Below, one piece after another: positions 16,414 through 24,965 of a DNA stretch of 64,000 nt. Each line of letters opens with the position of its first letter. Within the stretch, counting starts at the first letter, position 1. The translations under genes and the position numbers were made by a program. The stretch is taken from assembly GCA_902490405.1 (NCBI GenBank), contig CABUDS010000001.1:52910-116909 (forward strand), given 5' to 3'. The stretch is from an uncultured Collinsella sp. (GTDB taxonomy: Bacteria; Actinomycetota; Coriobacteriia; Coriobacteriales; Coriobacteriaceae). The notes under the pieces are model-generated. The model ran no database searches and had not been told where the DNA came from. It was given only the letters and a program-made list of their open reading frames with translations.

Positions 16414-17766
16414 TTAGGAAAGGAGCCACTTCCATGCGGGCGCAGCATGTACCACGCCGTGTTTGCATGGAATATCGGCCTGCTCATCCATGGTAACGAT
16501 TGTCGACTCACCAAGATCGAATTGGGCCATCGAGGCATCAAGCGCGGCAATTTCGCGCTCGCGCGTTTTCTCGCTTGCCATATCCGTACTCACCTGAATC
16601 AGGCCATAAGCCTGCATAAGAAGCGCATCCCCGGCCACAAAGTCCACCTCATGGCTTTTATTCTTCTCTTTGATCAGCAGGCGGCAGACCGAACCGGACC
16701 GCACGGCTGGAGTCCTTCTTCTGAGCGCATTGAACACCGCAGTCTCGAGCCTCTGGCCCTGATCAAATGCCGATGCGGGAGAGAATGCTCCGAACATCGC
16801 AGGATCGACAGCGTAGACTTTAGATGCGGACCGCGCATTATTTGCAAGTGAGCGCGTGAACTCCGGCACCGAAAACAACAGGTAGGCGTCCTCGTAATAC
16901 TCAAGTAAGTCGCCGAGCGAATTACGACTGACGGGTATCTGCCTACTTTTGAACTCGTTGTACACCTTGTTCACTGACAGCTCTCGTGCCGAAGATGCCA
17001 TACACCGCGTCAGGAACAGTGAAGCCAAACGAGGGTTCTTGATGTCGTAGCGCTCAACGACGTCCATGGCGACCGTTCGCGACGCATATTCCTGTAGCAG
17101 CTGAATCGCGTCCGCGGGCGTCTGCTCTAGCGTCGCGATGAATCCCCCTCGCTCAAGATATCCGATCAGATGATGTCGAAGCAGTGCTGTATCGCTCGAT
17201 GAAAAGGGTGCGTCCGACTCAGGAACGCTCCCCGTCTTATATCGGATGTATTCCGAAAAACTCAACGGAAACAGCTCTCGCACAAGAGAGCGGCCCCTGA
17301 ACTCGCTCTTAAGTTCCGAGGACAGCATCTTAGAAGAAGATCCCGTCACGTAGACGGTCGCTTTCTCCGTATCGACCACACGCCGCAGAAACGCACCCCA
17401 TTCGGGAATTTCCTGGATTTCGTCGAAGAAAATGTAGGCACCCTCGCCTCGTGCAGCAGGATAGAGCGCATAGAATGTATCGAGCACGTCCGCTAGCAGC
17501 GACGGCTCATACGGACGCAAGCGCTCATCCTCAAAATTGAAATAAAGCATCCGGTCAAGCTCGATACCTTGACCCTGAAGCCGCTGCATCTCCTGATACA
17601 GGCGATACGTCTTTCCACAACGACGGGCTCCCACAATCACATTTACGATGTTGTCGCGCTTGGGTTCCTGCGGGTTTCCCAGATCAAGGTCGCGCTCAAA
17701 GACCTGTGGAACTCCTTGTTGCTCAAAGTCCTTTATTTTCTGGGCCACCAAGTCGTTGAATGCCAT
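16414..17766 (-). CDS. AAA ATPase with DUF4143 domain
   Basis: A 450-residue ATPase of the AAA_14/DUF4143 type. Walker A GARRCGKT (about 47-54), Walker B YIFFDEIQEI (about 110-120), sensor segment VYVTGSSSKML, C-terminal DUF4143 region including KNKSHEVDFVAGD, a PD-(D/E)XK-like motif often seen at that place. Family members are common in gut bacteria and their function is unproven. The gene stands alone, its start lies eight bases from a 60-bp palindrome that contains TATAAT in its loop, and no antitoxin-like neighbour is visible. Confidence 0.85.
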   Translation of the reverse strand: MAFNDLVAQKIKDFEQQGVPQVFERDLDLGNPQEPKRDNIVNVIVGARRCGKTYRLYQEMQRLQGQGIELDRMLYFNFEDERLRPYEPSLLADVLDTFYALYPAARGEGAYIFFDEIQEIPEWGAFLRRVVDTEKATVYVTGSSSKMLSSELKSEFRGRSLVRELFPLSFSEYIRYKTGSVPESDAPFSSSDTALLRHHLIGYLERGGFIATLEQTPADAIQLLQEYASRTVAMDVVERYDIKNPRLASLFLTRCMASSARELSVNKVYNEFKSRQIPVSRNSLGDLLEYYEDAYLLFSVPEFTRSLANNARSASKVYAVDPAMFGAFSPASAFDQGQRLETAVFNALRRRTPAVRSGSVCRLLIKEKNKSHEVDFVAGDALLMQAYGLIQVSTDMASEKTREREIAALDASMAQFDLGESTIVTMDEQADIPCKHGVVHAAPAWKWLLS

Positions 17767-17774
17767 AATTCTCC

Positions 17775-17834
17775 AATCTTGCTCTCCTGCTAATCAAGAT
17801 TATAACGATTCTTGATTAGCAGGAGAGCAAGATT
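17775..17834. promoter_or_regulatory. Palindromic promoter/operator of the DUF4143 ATPase gene
   Basis: Two 25-bp arms (17775-17799 and 17810-17834; core AGCAGGAGAGCAAGATT and its complement) are perfectly inverted around a ten-base loop. On the minus strand the loop region reads TTATAATC, a -10-like box, and GGAG with ATG follows the second arm. A third half copy (ATCTTGATTA) lies at about 17841. Such a structure could be an autoregulatory operator or an mRNA hairpin near the ribosome site. Confidence 0.6.
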
Positions 17835-17973
17835 ATGCGTATCTTGATTAATGGATAAGCAAGTTTTCTATTAGTGGCCCCTCCCGGAGGATATCGAGCG
17901 GCCGAGGGGGGCAGGCATGAACGCCTCTAGCCGAAAACAAAGTAGCTAAAAAGCCCCGTCCCAAATGAGCTAC

Positions 17974-18168
17974 TTAACGCCAGGGGTCAGCTTCGAAGAG
18001 GGGCTCGCGCTCGGGGCGACGATCGCTATAAGGATCGTAGCCGTCGTCGTCCTCGTTCTCGGCGCGGATGTAGGGATCGCGCGGCTTGGGTGCCGGCTTA
18101 GGCGCAGGCTTGGGTGCGGCGGGTGCAGCATCGGTCGCCGGCGCGCTTGTCTTGATCTCGTCTTTCAT
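17974..18168 (-). CDS. Small proline-rich protein
   Basis: A 64-residue protein starting MKDEIKTSAPATDAAPAAPK, with AAGGAG eight bases before ATG 18168 (an upstream ATG at 18186 is too close to the site). It has a Pro-Ala-Lys repeat (APKPAPKPAPKPRD) and an acidic, aromatic end (ENEDDDGYDPYSDRRPEREP). No membrane segment. Probably disordered; function unknown. Coding status rests on the ribosome site and biased composition. Confidence 0.55.
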   Translation of the reverse strand: MKDEIKTSAPATDAAPAAPKPAPKPAPKPRDPYIRAENEDDDGYDPYSDRRPEREPLFEADPWR

Positions 18169-18217
18169 CTGCATAGCTCCTTGCATCGCATCCGTTCAGC
18201 ATCATCGATTGTCGCAC

Positions 18218-18255
18218 GAAAAAGGGCGGCGGACCCCATTGGATCCGCCGCCCTT
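18218..18255 (-). terminator. clpB terminator
   Basis: On the minus strand the stem AAGGGCGGCGGA/TCCGCCGCCCTT is followed by TTTCG, 45 bases beyond the clpB stop. Confidence 0.88.
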
Positions 18256-18299
18256 GGCGTTCGGCTCAAAAGGCAGATTGTAAGGCATGCGCCAAAAAC

Positions 18300-20927
18300 C
18301 TACTGCGCGTCGGGGACCTCGTAGGTAGCAGACGGCGTGTTGTCGCACACGACGGTAAAGCCGCCGTCCTTGTCGGCATCGACCGTCACCTGATCGCCCT
18401 CGCGCACCGTACCGTCGATGATGGCGGCGGCGATGGCGTCCACGACCTCGCGCTGGACCAGGCGCTTGAGCGGACGGGCACCGAACACGGGGTCCAGGCC
18501 ACCCACGGCGAGCATCTGCTTGGCCGCCGGGGTGATGGCAAGCGTCATGCGCTCCTTGGCCAGACGCGCGCGGACGTCGGCAAGCTGGATGTCGACGATC
18601 TTCTCGATCTGCGCCATGCCGAGCGGATGGAACACCACGATATCGTCGATACGGTTGAGGAACTCGGGGCGGAAGGTCTGAGCCATGGCGGCGTCGACCT
18701 GATGGCGCATCTCCTCCTCGTCCTTACCGGACAGATCGGCGATGGCCTTGGAGCCCACGTTAGACGTCATGATAATAATCGTGTTCTTGAAGGACACCTG
18801 GCGACCCTGGCCATCGGTCAGGCGACCGTCGTCGAGCACCTGCAGCAGCACGTTAAAGACATCCGGATGAGCCTTCTCCATCTCGTCGAGCAAGATCACG
18901 GAGTAGGGACGACGACGCACGGCCTCGGTGAGCTGGCCGCCCTCGTCGTAACCCACGTATCCCGGGGGCGCACCGATCAGACGCTGGACGCTGAACTTCT
19001 CCATGTACTCGGACATGTCGATACGCACGAGCGCGCGCTCGTCATCGAACAGGCACTCGGCCAGCGCCTTGGCGAGCTCGGTCTTGCCCACGCCGGTGGG
19101 GCCCAGGAAGAAGAAGCTGCCGATGGGCTTGTCCGGGTCGGAGAGACCCGCACGGCTGCGACGCACGGCCGCGGCGACAGCGGAGACCGCCTCGTCCTGG
19201 CCGATGACGCGCTTATGCAGCTCGCCCTCCAAGCCCTTCAGCTTGTCGAGCTCGCCCTGCATCATCTTGGAGACGGGCACGCCGGTCCAAGCGCTCACGA
19301 CCTCAGCGATCTCATCGGAGGTCACCTGTTCGTTGAGGCCTTCGCCGTCCTGCTGCTTTTGCGCCTCGAGCGCAGCCTCGGAATCCTGAATCTGCTGCTG
19401 CAGGCCCGGAATCACGGAGTAGCGCAGCTCGGACGCACGGCCCAGGTCGCCGTTGCGCGTCGCACGCTCCTCTTCGCTCTTGGCCTCGTCGAGCTGCCCC
19501 TTGAGCTCCTGCACGTGGTCGATAGCGTTCTTCTGGTTGAGCCAGCCGGCCTTTTGCACGTTGAGCTTTTCTTGGACCTCAGCGATCTCTTGGCGCAGAG
19601 CCTCCAGACGCTCCTTGGAGGCCTCGTCGGTCTCCTTCATGAGCGCCTGTTCCTCAATCTGCAGCTGAGTGAGCTGACGCGTGGTGGCATCGATCTCGAC
19701 CGGCATGCTGTCGAGCTCCATGCGCAGGCGGCTTGCCGCTTCATCGACCAGGTCGATGGCCTTGTCGGGCAGAAAACGGTCGGCGATGTAGCGATCGGAG
19801 AGGTCGGCAGCTGCCACGAGCGCGCTATCGGTGATATGCACGCCGTGGAAGATCTCGTACTTCTCCTTGAGGCCACGCAGGATGGAGATGGTGTCCTCGA
19901 CGGTAGGCTCGCTCACCATAACAGTCTGGAAACGACGGGCGAGTGCCGCGTCCTTCTCGATGTACTTGCGGTACTCGTCGAGCGTAGTCGCTCCGATCGC
20001 GTGCAGGTCGCCACGGGCAAGCGCCGGCTTCAGGATGTTGCCGGCGTCCATGGAGCCCTCGGTGGCACCCGCGCCCACGATGGTGTGGAGCTCATCGATG
20101 AACAGGATGACCTTGCCCTCGGACTTTTGCACTTCCTTGAGCACGGCCTTCAAGCGGTCCTCGAACTCGCCACGATACTTGGCGCCGGCGACCAGCGCGC
20201 TCATGTCGAGCTCGATGAGGTCGCGATCGCGCAGGGTGCTCGGCACGTCGCCGGCCACGATACGCTGGGCGATGCCCTCGACGATGGCCGTCTTGCCGAC
20301 GCCCGGCTCGCCAATGAGCACGGGGTTGTTCTTAGTGCGGCGGGACAGGACTTGGATGGTGCGGCGAATCTCGTCGGTACGGCCGATGACCGGGTCGAGC
20401 TTGCCGGCGCGGGCGAGGTCGCAGATGTTGCGACCGTACTGCTCCAGCGCCTCAAACTGTGTCTTGTCCTCGGCAGACGTCACGCGGTCATCGCCGCGCA
20501 GCTCCTCGTAGACTTGCTCGATACGCTCCTTGGTAACGCCGGCGTCGCGCAGCACACGGCCCGCGTCGCCCTTGTCCTCGGCAAGCGCCATCAGCAGATG
20601 CTCGGTCACCACAAAGCTGTCGCCCATCTTGGTGGCCTTTTTCTCGGCTTTCTCGATGACGCGGACGAGCTCATTGGAAAGACCCATCTGCTGGCCCTCG
20701 CCCGAAACCTTGGGCGCGTGGTCGATGGCATCCTGTGTGGCGCGCGCAAGCTGGACCGGGTCGGCACCGATGCGCTCGATGATCACGGAAATGTTGCGCT
20801 CGCCGGCACCGAGCAGGGCGGACAGCAGGTGGATGGGCTCCACCGCGCCGGCCTGTGCGTCGGCGGCGATGCCCATGGCAGTCTGCAACGCCTCGCGCGA
20901 CGTCATTGCTAGCTTATCGATTCTCAT
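18300..20927 (-). CDS. clpB: Chaperone ClpB (protein disaggregase)
   Basis: ATP-dependent disaggregase of 875 residues, the usual length, working with DnaK. N-terminal Clp repeats (MTSREALQTAMGIAADAQAG; HLLMALAEDKGDAGRVLRDA), first Walker A GEPGVGKTAIVEG (about 205), middle coiled-coil domain with RLRMELDSMPVEIDATTRQL, second Walker A GPTGVGKTELAKA (about 605) and Walker B ILLDEMEKAHPDV. The middle domain separates it from ClpA/ClpC. It is monocistronic and shares a 27-bp upstream operator with dnaK. Confidence 0.98.
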   Translation of the reverse strand: MRIDKLAMTSREALQTAMGIAADAQAGAVEPIHLLSALLGAGERNISVIIERIGADPVQLARATQDAIDHAPKVSGEGQQMGLSNELVRVIEKAEKKATKMGDSFVVTEHLLMALAEDKGDAGRVLRDAGVTKERIEQVYEELRGDDRVTSAEDKTQFEALEQYGRNICDLARAGKLDPVIGRTDEIRRTIQVLSRRTKNNPVLIGEPGVGKTAIVEGIAQRIVAGDVPSTLRDRDLIELDMSALVAGAKYRGEFEDRLKAVLKEVQKSEGKVILFIDELHTIVGAGATEGSMDAGNILKPALARGDLHAIGATTLDEYRKYIEKDAALARRFQTVMVSEPTVEDTISILRGLKEKYEIFHGVHITDSALVAAADLSDRYIADRFLPDKAIDLVDEAASRLRMELDSMPVEIDATTRQLTQLQIEEQALMKETDEASKERLEALRQEIAEVQEKLNVQKAGWLNQKNAIDHVQELKGQLDEAKSEEERATRNGDLGRASELRYSVIPGLQQQIQDSEAALEAQKQQDGEGLNEQVTSDEIAEVVSAWTGVPVSKMMQGELDKLKGLEGELHKRVIGQDEAVSAVAAAVRRSRAGLSDPDKPIGSFFFLGPTGVGKTELAKALAECLFDDERALVRIDMSEYMEKFSVQRLIGAPPGYVGYDEGGQLTEAVRRRPYSVILLDEMEKAHPDVFNVLLQVLDDGRLTDGQGRQVSFKNTIIIMTSNVGSKAIADLSGKDEEEMRHQVDAAMAQTFRPEFLNRIDDIVVFHPLGMAQIEKIVDIQLADVRARLAKERMTLAITPAAKQMLAVGGLDPVFGARPLKRLVQREVVDAIAAAIIDGTVREGDQVTVDADKDGGFTVVCDNTPSATYEVPDAQ

Positions 20928-21016
20928 GGAATCACCTCTCTTGGGGCGGCCGCCCTACGGGGCGGCTTCACGTTGTTCGAGAAGTATTGTTGCCAGCTTT
21001 GCGCGATCTTATACAC

Positions 21017-21043
21017 AAATCTAAGTCTCTATATATAAGATTT
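21017..21043. promoter_or_regulatory. Heat-shock operator upstream of clpB
   Basis: AAATCTAAGTC-N6-TATAAGATTT, about 90 bases before the clpB start. The same 21 fixed bases with the same six-base gap lie upstream of dnaK (31946-31972). The outer arms AAATCT/AGATTT are inverted. HspR, encoded at 27537-27953, is the likely binder; the sequence differs from the Streptomyces HAIR consensus. Confidence 0.75.
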
Positions 21044-21105
21044 TCTGAGTGACTGAAAGATAGGACTTGAGAGTGTCGGTCCGGCGCGACCGTGGAACCC
21101 AACTG

Positions 21106-21240
21106 TCTCAATCTGTAACATCTGGCAGCCCTTTTCGGTCCCAGGTGTTACAGATTGAGATGGAGCGCGGAGCCCCGCCCAAAAATCTCAATCTGTAACA
21201 CCAGGCCCGCTTTTAACAGCCCAGCTGTTACAGATCGAGA
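21106..21240. repeat. Hairpin array 1: two 55-bp units, 80-bp period
   Basis: Two hairpins, 21106-21160 and 21186-21240, each 55 bp with 15-bp arms TCTCAATCTGTAACA and complement (second arm of unit 2 has one change). A 25-bp spacer between them is rich in G and C (GGAGCGCGGAGCCCCGCCC). The array continues into a second palindromic word AACCACCACAAAGG (about 21248). Array 2 at 23664-23878 has the same unit length and period. Confidence 0.85.
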
Positions 21241-21408
21241 CAAACGGAACCACCACAAAGGGGACAGGCACCTTTGTGTTGGTCCACATCAACATCGAGC
21301 TCGCTCCTAATATCCGTTATTCCTGCTCGTATTGAGGTTAAAATGAACTGTGATTAAAGCATATTCATTTCTCTCGTTCTTGATAGCTCTTCGTCTCAAG
21401 GAGCAGAT

Positions 21409-22077
21409 ATGAAGTCGTCTTATTCTACTGCTCGCAACGTCATTGCCATTCTCGCCATACCCATCGTGATGCTCTTTCTTATCGTCGTCACACCCTTTTC
21501 CCTGGGTATCGCCTCGCCCTTCGATTTGTGCGGGATGGTCGACGCCGGCTCGCGTGCCACCTCGCTCTCCTTTATCTGCCGCGGTGTGCTCTACGAAGTT
21601 GCAATTCCCACCGGGCTTTGGCGGTCAAAGCTGCCGCTGCTCGGTCAGGTCGACGGACGTTCTCCCTACTTCAACCTTGAACCTCAAGCGATGAACTATC
21701 TGATCGATGACCAACCCCTTGCCTCCATCACCCTCGCTTACGACTATGCTCCAAACACCGATGAGCGTCACATGAACCAAGTCCTCGACAAACTGCTTGA
21801 ACAGTGCGGGCTCACCGATGAGGTCGGCCGAACCGTCGACAGCGACCAGAAATTAAAGCGAACAGAACTCCGCCGCATAGGAAAAATCAGAGAGCGAGGC
21901 AGAGCTGCCTACTGGCAGGCCTGGGCGATACGCGACAAAAGCGAATTTGGGCACAGCACCTATACGGTCACCGTCTTCACTAAAGATGGAATCAAGGACA
22001 ATGTTGACGATTTCGCATCGTCCAAACTCGGCATCCCCAAAACGACCAAATCCGCCAGCCCGGACGAAATCCTGTAG
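21409..22077 (+). CDS. Membrane-anchored protein of unknown function
   Basis: A 222-residue protein with a long N-terminal hydrophobic helix (about residues 10-33, VIAILAIPIVMLFLIVVTPF), no lipobox, so probably anchored with the rest outside. The outer part is mixed alpha/beta (YFNLEPQAMNYLIDDQPLAS; YWQAWAIRDKSEFGHSTYTV). CAAGGAGC precedes the ATG. It lies between hairpin array 1 and a short terminator palindrome. Not recognised. It may be a distant counterpart of the protein at 24108-24755, which sits in the same setting beside array 2, though I see no clear sequence similarity. Confidence 0.65.
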   Translation: MKSSYSTARNVIAILAIPIVMLFLIVVTPFSLGIASPFDLCGMVDAGSRATSLSFICRGVLYEVAIPTGLWRSKLPLLGQVDGRSPYFNLEPQAMNYLIDDQPLASITLAYDYAPNTDERHMNQVLDKLLEQCGLTDEVGRTVDSDQKLKRTELRRIGKIRERGRAAYWQAWAIRDKSEFGHSTYTVTVFTKDGIKDNVDDFASSKLGIPKTTKSASPDEIL

Positions 22078-22130
22078 AGGTTTTCATTGAAATGTTGCTC
22101 AACCCGAACGGCGACATCGAGCTCGCTCCC

Positions 22131-22166
22131 CACCACCACAAAGGTGCCCGTCCCCTTTGTGGTGGT
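22131..22166. terminator. ACCACCACAAAGG palindrome, likely terminator
   Basis: CACCACCACAAAGG and CCTTTGTGGTGG form a stem around TGCCCGTCC and are followed by TTTTC on the plus strand, 54 bases after the stop of the preceding gene. Relatives are at about 21248, 23611-23644, 23882 and 24768. Confidence 0.65.
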
Positions 22167-22322
22167 TTTCGGCGATCATTTCCGCCCTACGATGCAAGAA
22201 GCCGCCGCAGGAACCATCCCTGCCGCGGCTTCTTTGGGTTGGCAGGGACCAATCGCCGGCGTTGAAGGCCGTTTTTAGTCTCTGACGTTGGCTTTTGGCC
22301 CCTTCAAGCTATCCGACAAATA

Positions 22323-23447
22323 TCAATATCTTGATAGGATTTCATTCGAGCTCTTAAGCAGATATTCGCGCAGCAATGGAATCGAGAACCTCACCATGCC
22401 ACGTGAGGGCGCATCGATAACCTGTGCCTTGATAAGTTGCCGTCGTGTCGCTGTCAGGCTCGCAGGGGGCAAGGAGAGCCCCGCTGCGATCTCTTTGGTC
22501 GGCACATTCCCCTCATGCTTGGCCATGGCAATGAGGTACTCAATCGCGCGAAGCGGCAAATCGGCAAGGGCAACGTCGAGCACGGAGCCCTCAAACTCCC
22601 CATACGCATCTTCAATGCCCTTCTGGGCATCCTCAAGTGAAATCGATGCATCGCGGTCGGCATGCCTGCGCGCATTCGCGAATACGCGATAGCCCACGAG
22701 TTGCACGAGATACGCATATCCCCTCGTAGCACAAGCCGTCATTTCAAGCGCCTTGCCATCCAAGTGCAAACCGGCACCTTCCACGGTTGAAGCCATCGAA
22801 TCCGAAACATCCGACAGCGGAATCGAGGCGAGCTCCTCAGCCTTAGCTCGTTGTAGAAATGTAAGGGCACGGCCGTTGATGAGGTCCATTACGCCCATGG
22901 TCAAGCCAGCAAATACAAACGCGATATTCTTGCGTTCGCGGATAAGGTGCTGCACGGCCGCTGCAACGAGCCGCACGTCATCAGCATCCGCATCCTGTAT
23001 TTCATCGACCGTCACCAGCAGACCGGCACCATGTTGCGTTTCCCGCGACGCCACGCTCGTCAAGACGCCCCGCAACGTCTCAAGCCAGGTCAAGGACTTA
23101 GATACGCCCGCTTTCACCACACCAAGACTTGCTTCTAAATGAAGCTCGGTATTGTCCGAGGTGCGTGCGAGCTCATGTTGGATGGCGTCGACGATACTGC
23201 CCGCCGCAGTCACGTCAACCACGCGCCAACCATACGACTTCGCAATATCGCCGAGCTCTGTCAACAGCGCCGTCTTGCCCGACCCGCGCGGGCCGGTAAT
23301 GCGCATGAGCCTTCCGGGGGCGCCCACGCCTTCTTCGATGCCGTCCCTAAAATCATCAATAACCCGCTCGCGTCCGATAAGGACCGGAGGTTCAGCGCCA
23401 GCGGTCGGCTTAAACGGGTTGATTATCGTGCGCTTCAATGTCCCCAC
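22323..23447 (-). CDS. AAA ATPase, ORC/Cdc6-like (AAA_16 type)
   Basis: A 374-residue ATPase. N-terminal INPFKPTAGAEPPVLIGRER, Walker A GPRGSGKTALL (about 52-62), Walker B LLVTVDEIQDAD (about 143-154), sensor region IAFVFAGLTMG, and a C-terminal winged-helix part (PLRAIEYLIAMAKHEGNVPT, then TRRQLIKAQVIDAPSRGMVR). The family in gut bacteria has no settled function; the winged helix suggests DNA binding. The gene stands alone between the two hairpin arrays, opposite in strand to its neighbours. Weak bases TATTGATACTATAAT upstream (about 23470-23485) could serve as a promoter. Confidence 0.82.
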   Translation of the reverse strand: MGTLKRTIINPFKPTAGAEPPVLIGRERVIDDFRDGIEEGVGAPGRLMRITGPRGSGKTALLTELGDIAKSYGWRVVDVTAAGSIVDAIQHELARTSDNTELHLEASLGVVKAGVSKSLTWLETLRGVLTSVASRETQHGAGLLVTVDEIQDADADDVRLVAAAVQHLIRERKNIAFVFAGLTMGVMDLINGRALTFLQRAKAEELASIPLSDVSDSMASTVEGAGLHLDGKALEMTACATRGYAYLVQLVGYRVFANARRHADRDASISLEDAQKGIEDAYGEFEGSVLDVALADLPLRAIEYLIAMAKHEGNVPTKEIAAGLSLPPASLTATRRQLIKAQVIDAPSRGMVRFSIPLLREYLLKSSNEILSRY

Positions 23448-23663
23448 CTTCCTACTGTCGTCGTTATCGTGATTATAGTATCAATAGTGCAAATAGTGAA
23501 AGTAGTGAGAATAGTTCAACTATTTAATCATGCGGCCGTTTCCCGCCGCTAACAACTAAAGGTGCCAACAGTCCGCGTTGGACTCTAACAGGAAAACATT
23601 TGGCCCCTCAAAAACCACCGCAAGGGGCCTTTGTGGTGGTTTTCGCTCCAACACACCCCGCTG
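23448..23663. other. Intergenic, one palindrome
   Basis: Holds runs of AATAGT half-sites (23485-23520, CTATTGATACTATAAT and AATAGTTCAACTATTTAATC region) that could be promoter or operator, and a palindrome AAAACCACC...GGTGGTTTT at 23611-23644. No gene seen. Confidence 0.4.
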
Positions 23664-23878
23664 TCTCAACCTGTAACATCCGGCGGCCCTTTTCGGTCCC
23701 AGGTGTTACAGATTTAGATGAAGCGATCGACGGCAACCGTTTGTCTCAATCTGTAACAACTACTCGGCAAATTGGGGTCCAGATGTTACAGATCGAGATT
23801 AACCGCGGAGCCCCGTCCGAAAATCTCAACCTGTAACACCAAACCCGCTTTTTGCAGCCCAGCTGTTACAGATTGAGA
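23664..23878. repeat. Hairpin array 2: three 55-bp units, 80-bp period
   Basis: Units at 23664-23718, 23744-23798 and 23824-23878, starts exactly 80 bp apart. Arms TCTCAA(C/T)CTGTAACA and complement. The loop of unit 1 here matches that of unit 1 in array 1, and unit 3 matches unit 2 of array 1; the middle unit has a different loop. The spacer before the last unit matches the spacer in array 1. The following sequence AACCACCACAAAGGCG is shared too. Confidence 0.85.
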
Positions 23879-24107
23879 CCAATGAAACCACCACAAAGGC
23901 GCCTGCCCCCTTTATGGTGGTCCAGAGAAGAATCAGCCCCAATTACAAGAGGCGGCATCAAGCCCAGCCTACGTTTGGCGACCCCAAATCGAAGTCCAAT
24001 GGGGCCTTTCAGCCCCCTCATTCCGGGCGGTCGCTTGCTTTTGAATATTGCCGTAAGATGGTATCATTTATCTTAATGATTGCATACTGTTTGCGAGGTG
24101 CCCCACC

Positions 24108-24755
24108 GTGAAACGCTCCACCTATATCGGCCTACTCGTCTTAGCGTTTGCGATTACCGCAGTCGGCGTGGGCATTATCTATCTCGCATTTCTCCCCGCC
24201 TCTGCAACGCAGGCGGTGATTGAGACCGTAAGCTATCCCATCGAAATCCTCACCGATATCGTCAAACCCGATTCGATCACCGTCGATTTTGACGGTACGC
24301 CCGCAGCGCTTGGGGTCAGCAACTATCCCCGTATCGAACTTGGGGCCAAGCGCTATACCAAAGATGAGCAGCTTATCGGTAAGGCAGCCAAGCTGCTCAA
24401 AGGCAAGACGTTTAAGCGGTGGTACGGCGCCGCAATATATCGAGCCAAGAACAGCCAAATGAATGGCGGGTATTATTCGACCCTTGAACTCGATGCGGCA
24501 AACGGGAGCAGACTGTGCAACGTCTCATACGACCCCGGCTATGTGGACAATGAAGGGCCGGGGGTCTATATCTCGGATGGCGACGTAATCTACGTCATGG
24601 AGGGCGACCAGACGGCAGTCGTCGATTTTATGGATCGGTGTACCGAGGATGCCTACGAACAAACCTGCGAGCCCGATCCACAGACAGCGCGCGACAGCGG
24701 CTCAGCACGCACTTGGCTATTTGACGATGAGATAACCTGGACCCCATCGAAATAA
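24108..24755 (+). CDS. Membrane-anchored protein of unknown function
   Basis: A 215-residue protein with an N-terminal helix (about 6-28, IGLLVLAFAITAVGVGIIYL) and no lipobox; the remainder should be outside. Outer part: VKPDSITVDFDGTPAALGVS, then tyrosine-rich beta strands (GGYYSTLELDAANGS; VDNEGPGVYISDGDVIYVME). The start, GTGAAACGC, follows GAGG with a suitable gap (an alternative ATG is not in frame nearby). Not recognised. Context: beside hairpin array 2, before a long palindrome. Confidence 0.65.
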   Translation: MKRSTYIGLLVLAFAITAVGVGIIYLAFLPASATQAVIETVSYPIEILTDIVKPDSITVDFDGTPAALGVSNYPRIELGAKRYTKDEQLIGKAAKLLKGKTFKRWYGAAIYRAKNSQMNGGYYSTLELDAANGSRLCNVSYDPGYVDNEGPGVYISDGDVIYVMEGDQTAVVDFMDRCTEDAYEQTCEPDPQTARDSGSARTWLFDDEITWTPSK

Positions 24756-24877
24756 GAACCCGCCGGACAGGCACCTTTGTGGTGGTCCAAAAAGAAGCCG
24801 CCCCGATAACAGAGGCGGCATCAAGCAAGTCTATTTATTAGCGTCCCTCAAGACCCAACGAGAACGCAGAAATGTAG

Positions 24878-24949
24878 CCCGGGGCTTACCCTTTCCCGAA
24901 CGCGGCCCTCGCGAAGCGCGTGAGCGGGCGGGAAAGGGTAAGCCCCGGG
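24878..24949. repeat. Palindrome downstream of the hydratase gene
   Basis: Arms of 21 bp (24878-24898 and 24929-24949; core GGGGCTTACCCTTTCCC) perfectly inverted around a GC-rich centre. It lies between the convergent ends of the gene at 24108 and the hydratase, so it may be a bidirectional terminator, though there is no T run. Confidence 0.7.
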
Positions 24950-24965
24950 CGGACAATTAAGTGCG

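Noticed and set aside
15106..16468. Minus-strand frames opposite the gene at 14873-16369
   Set aside because: Fragmented and low in complexity; the plus-strand protein has a coherent topology and ribosome site.
18627..20912. 761-codon plus-strand frame opposite clpB
   Set aside because: ClpB on the minus strand is unambiguous; the opposite frame is a codon-bias artefact.
21106..23878. Hairpin arrays as CRISPR
   Set aside because: The repeats are 55-bp palindromes, the 25-bp spacers are partly identical between arrays, there are only two and three units, and no cas gene is in the window.
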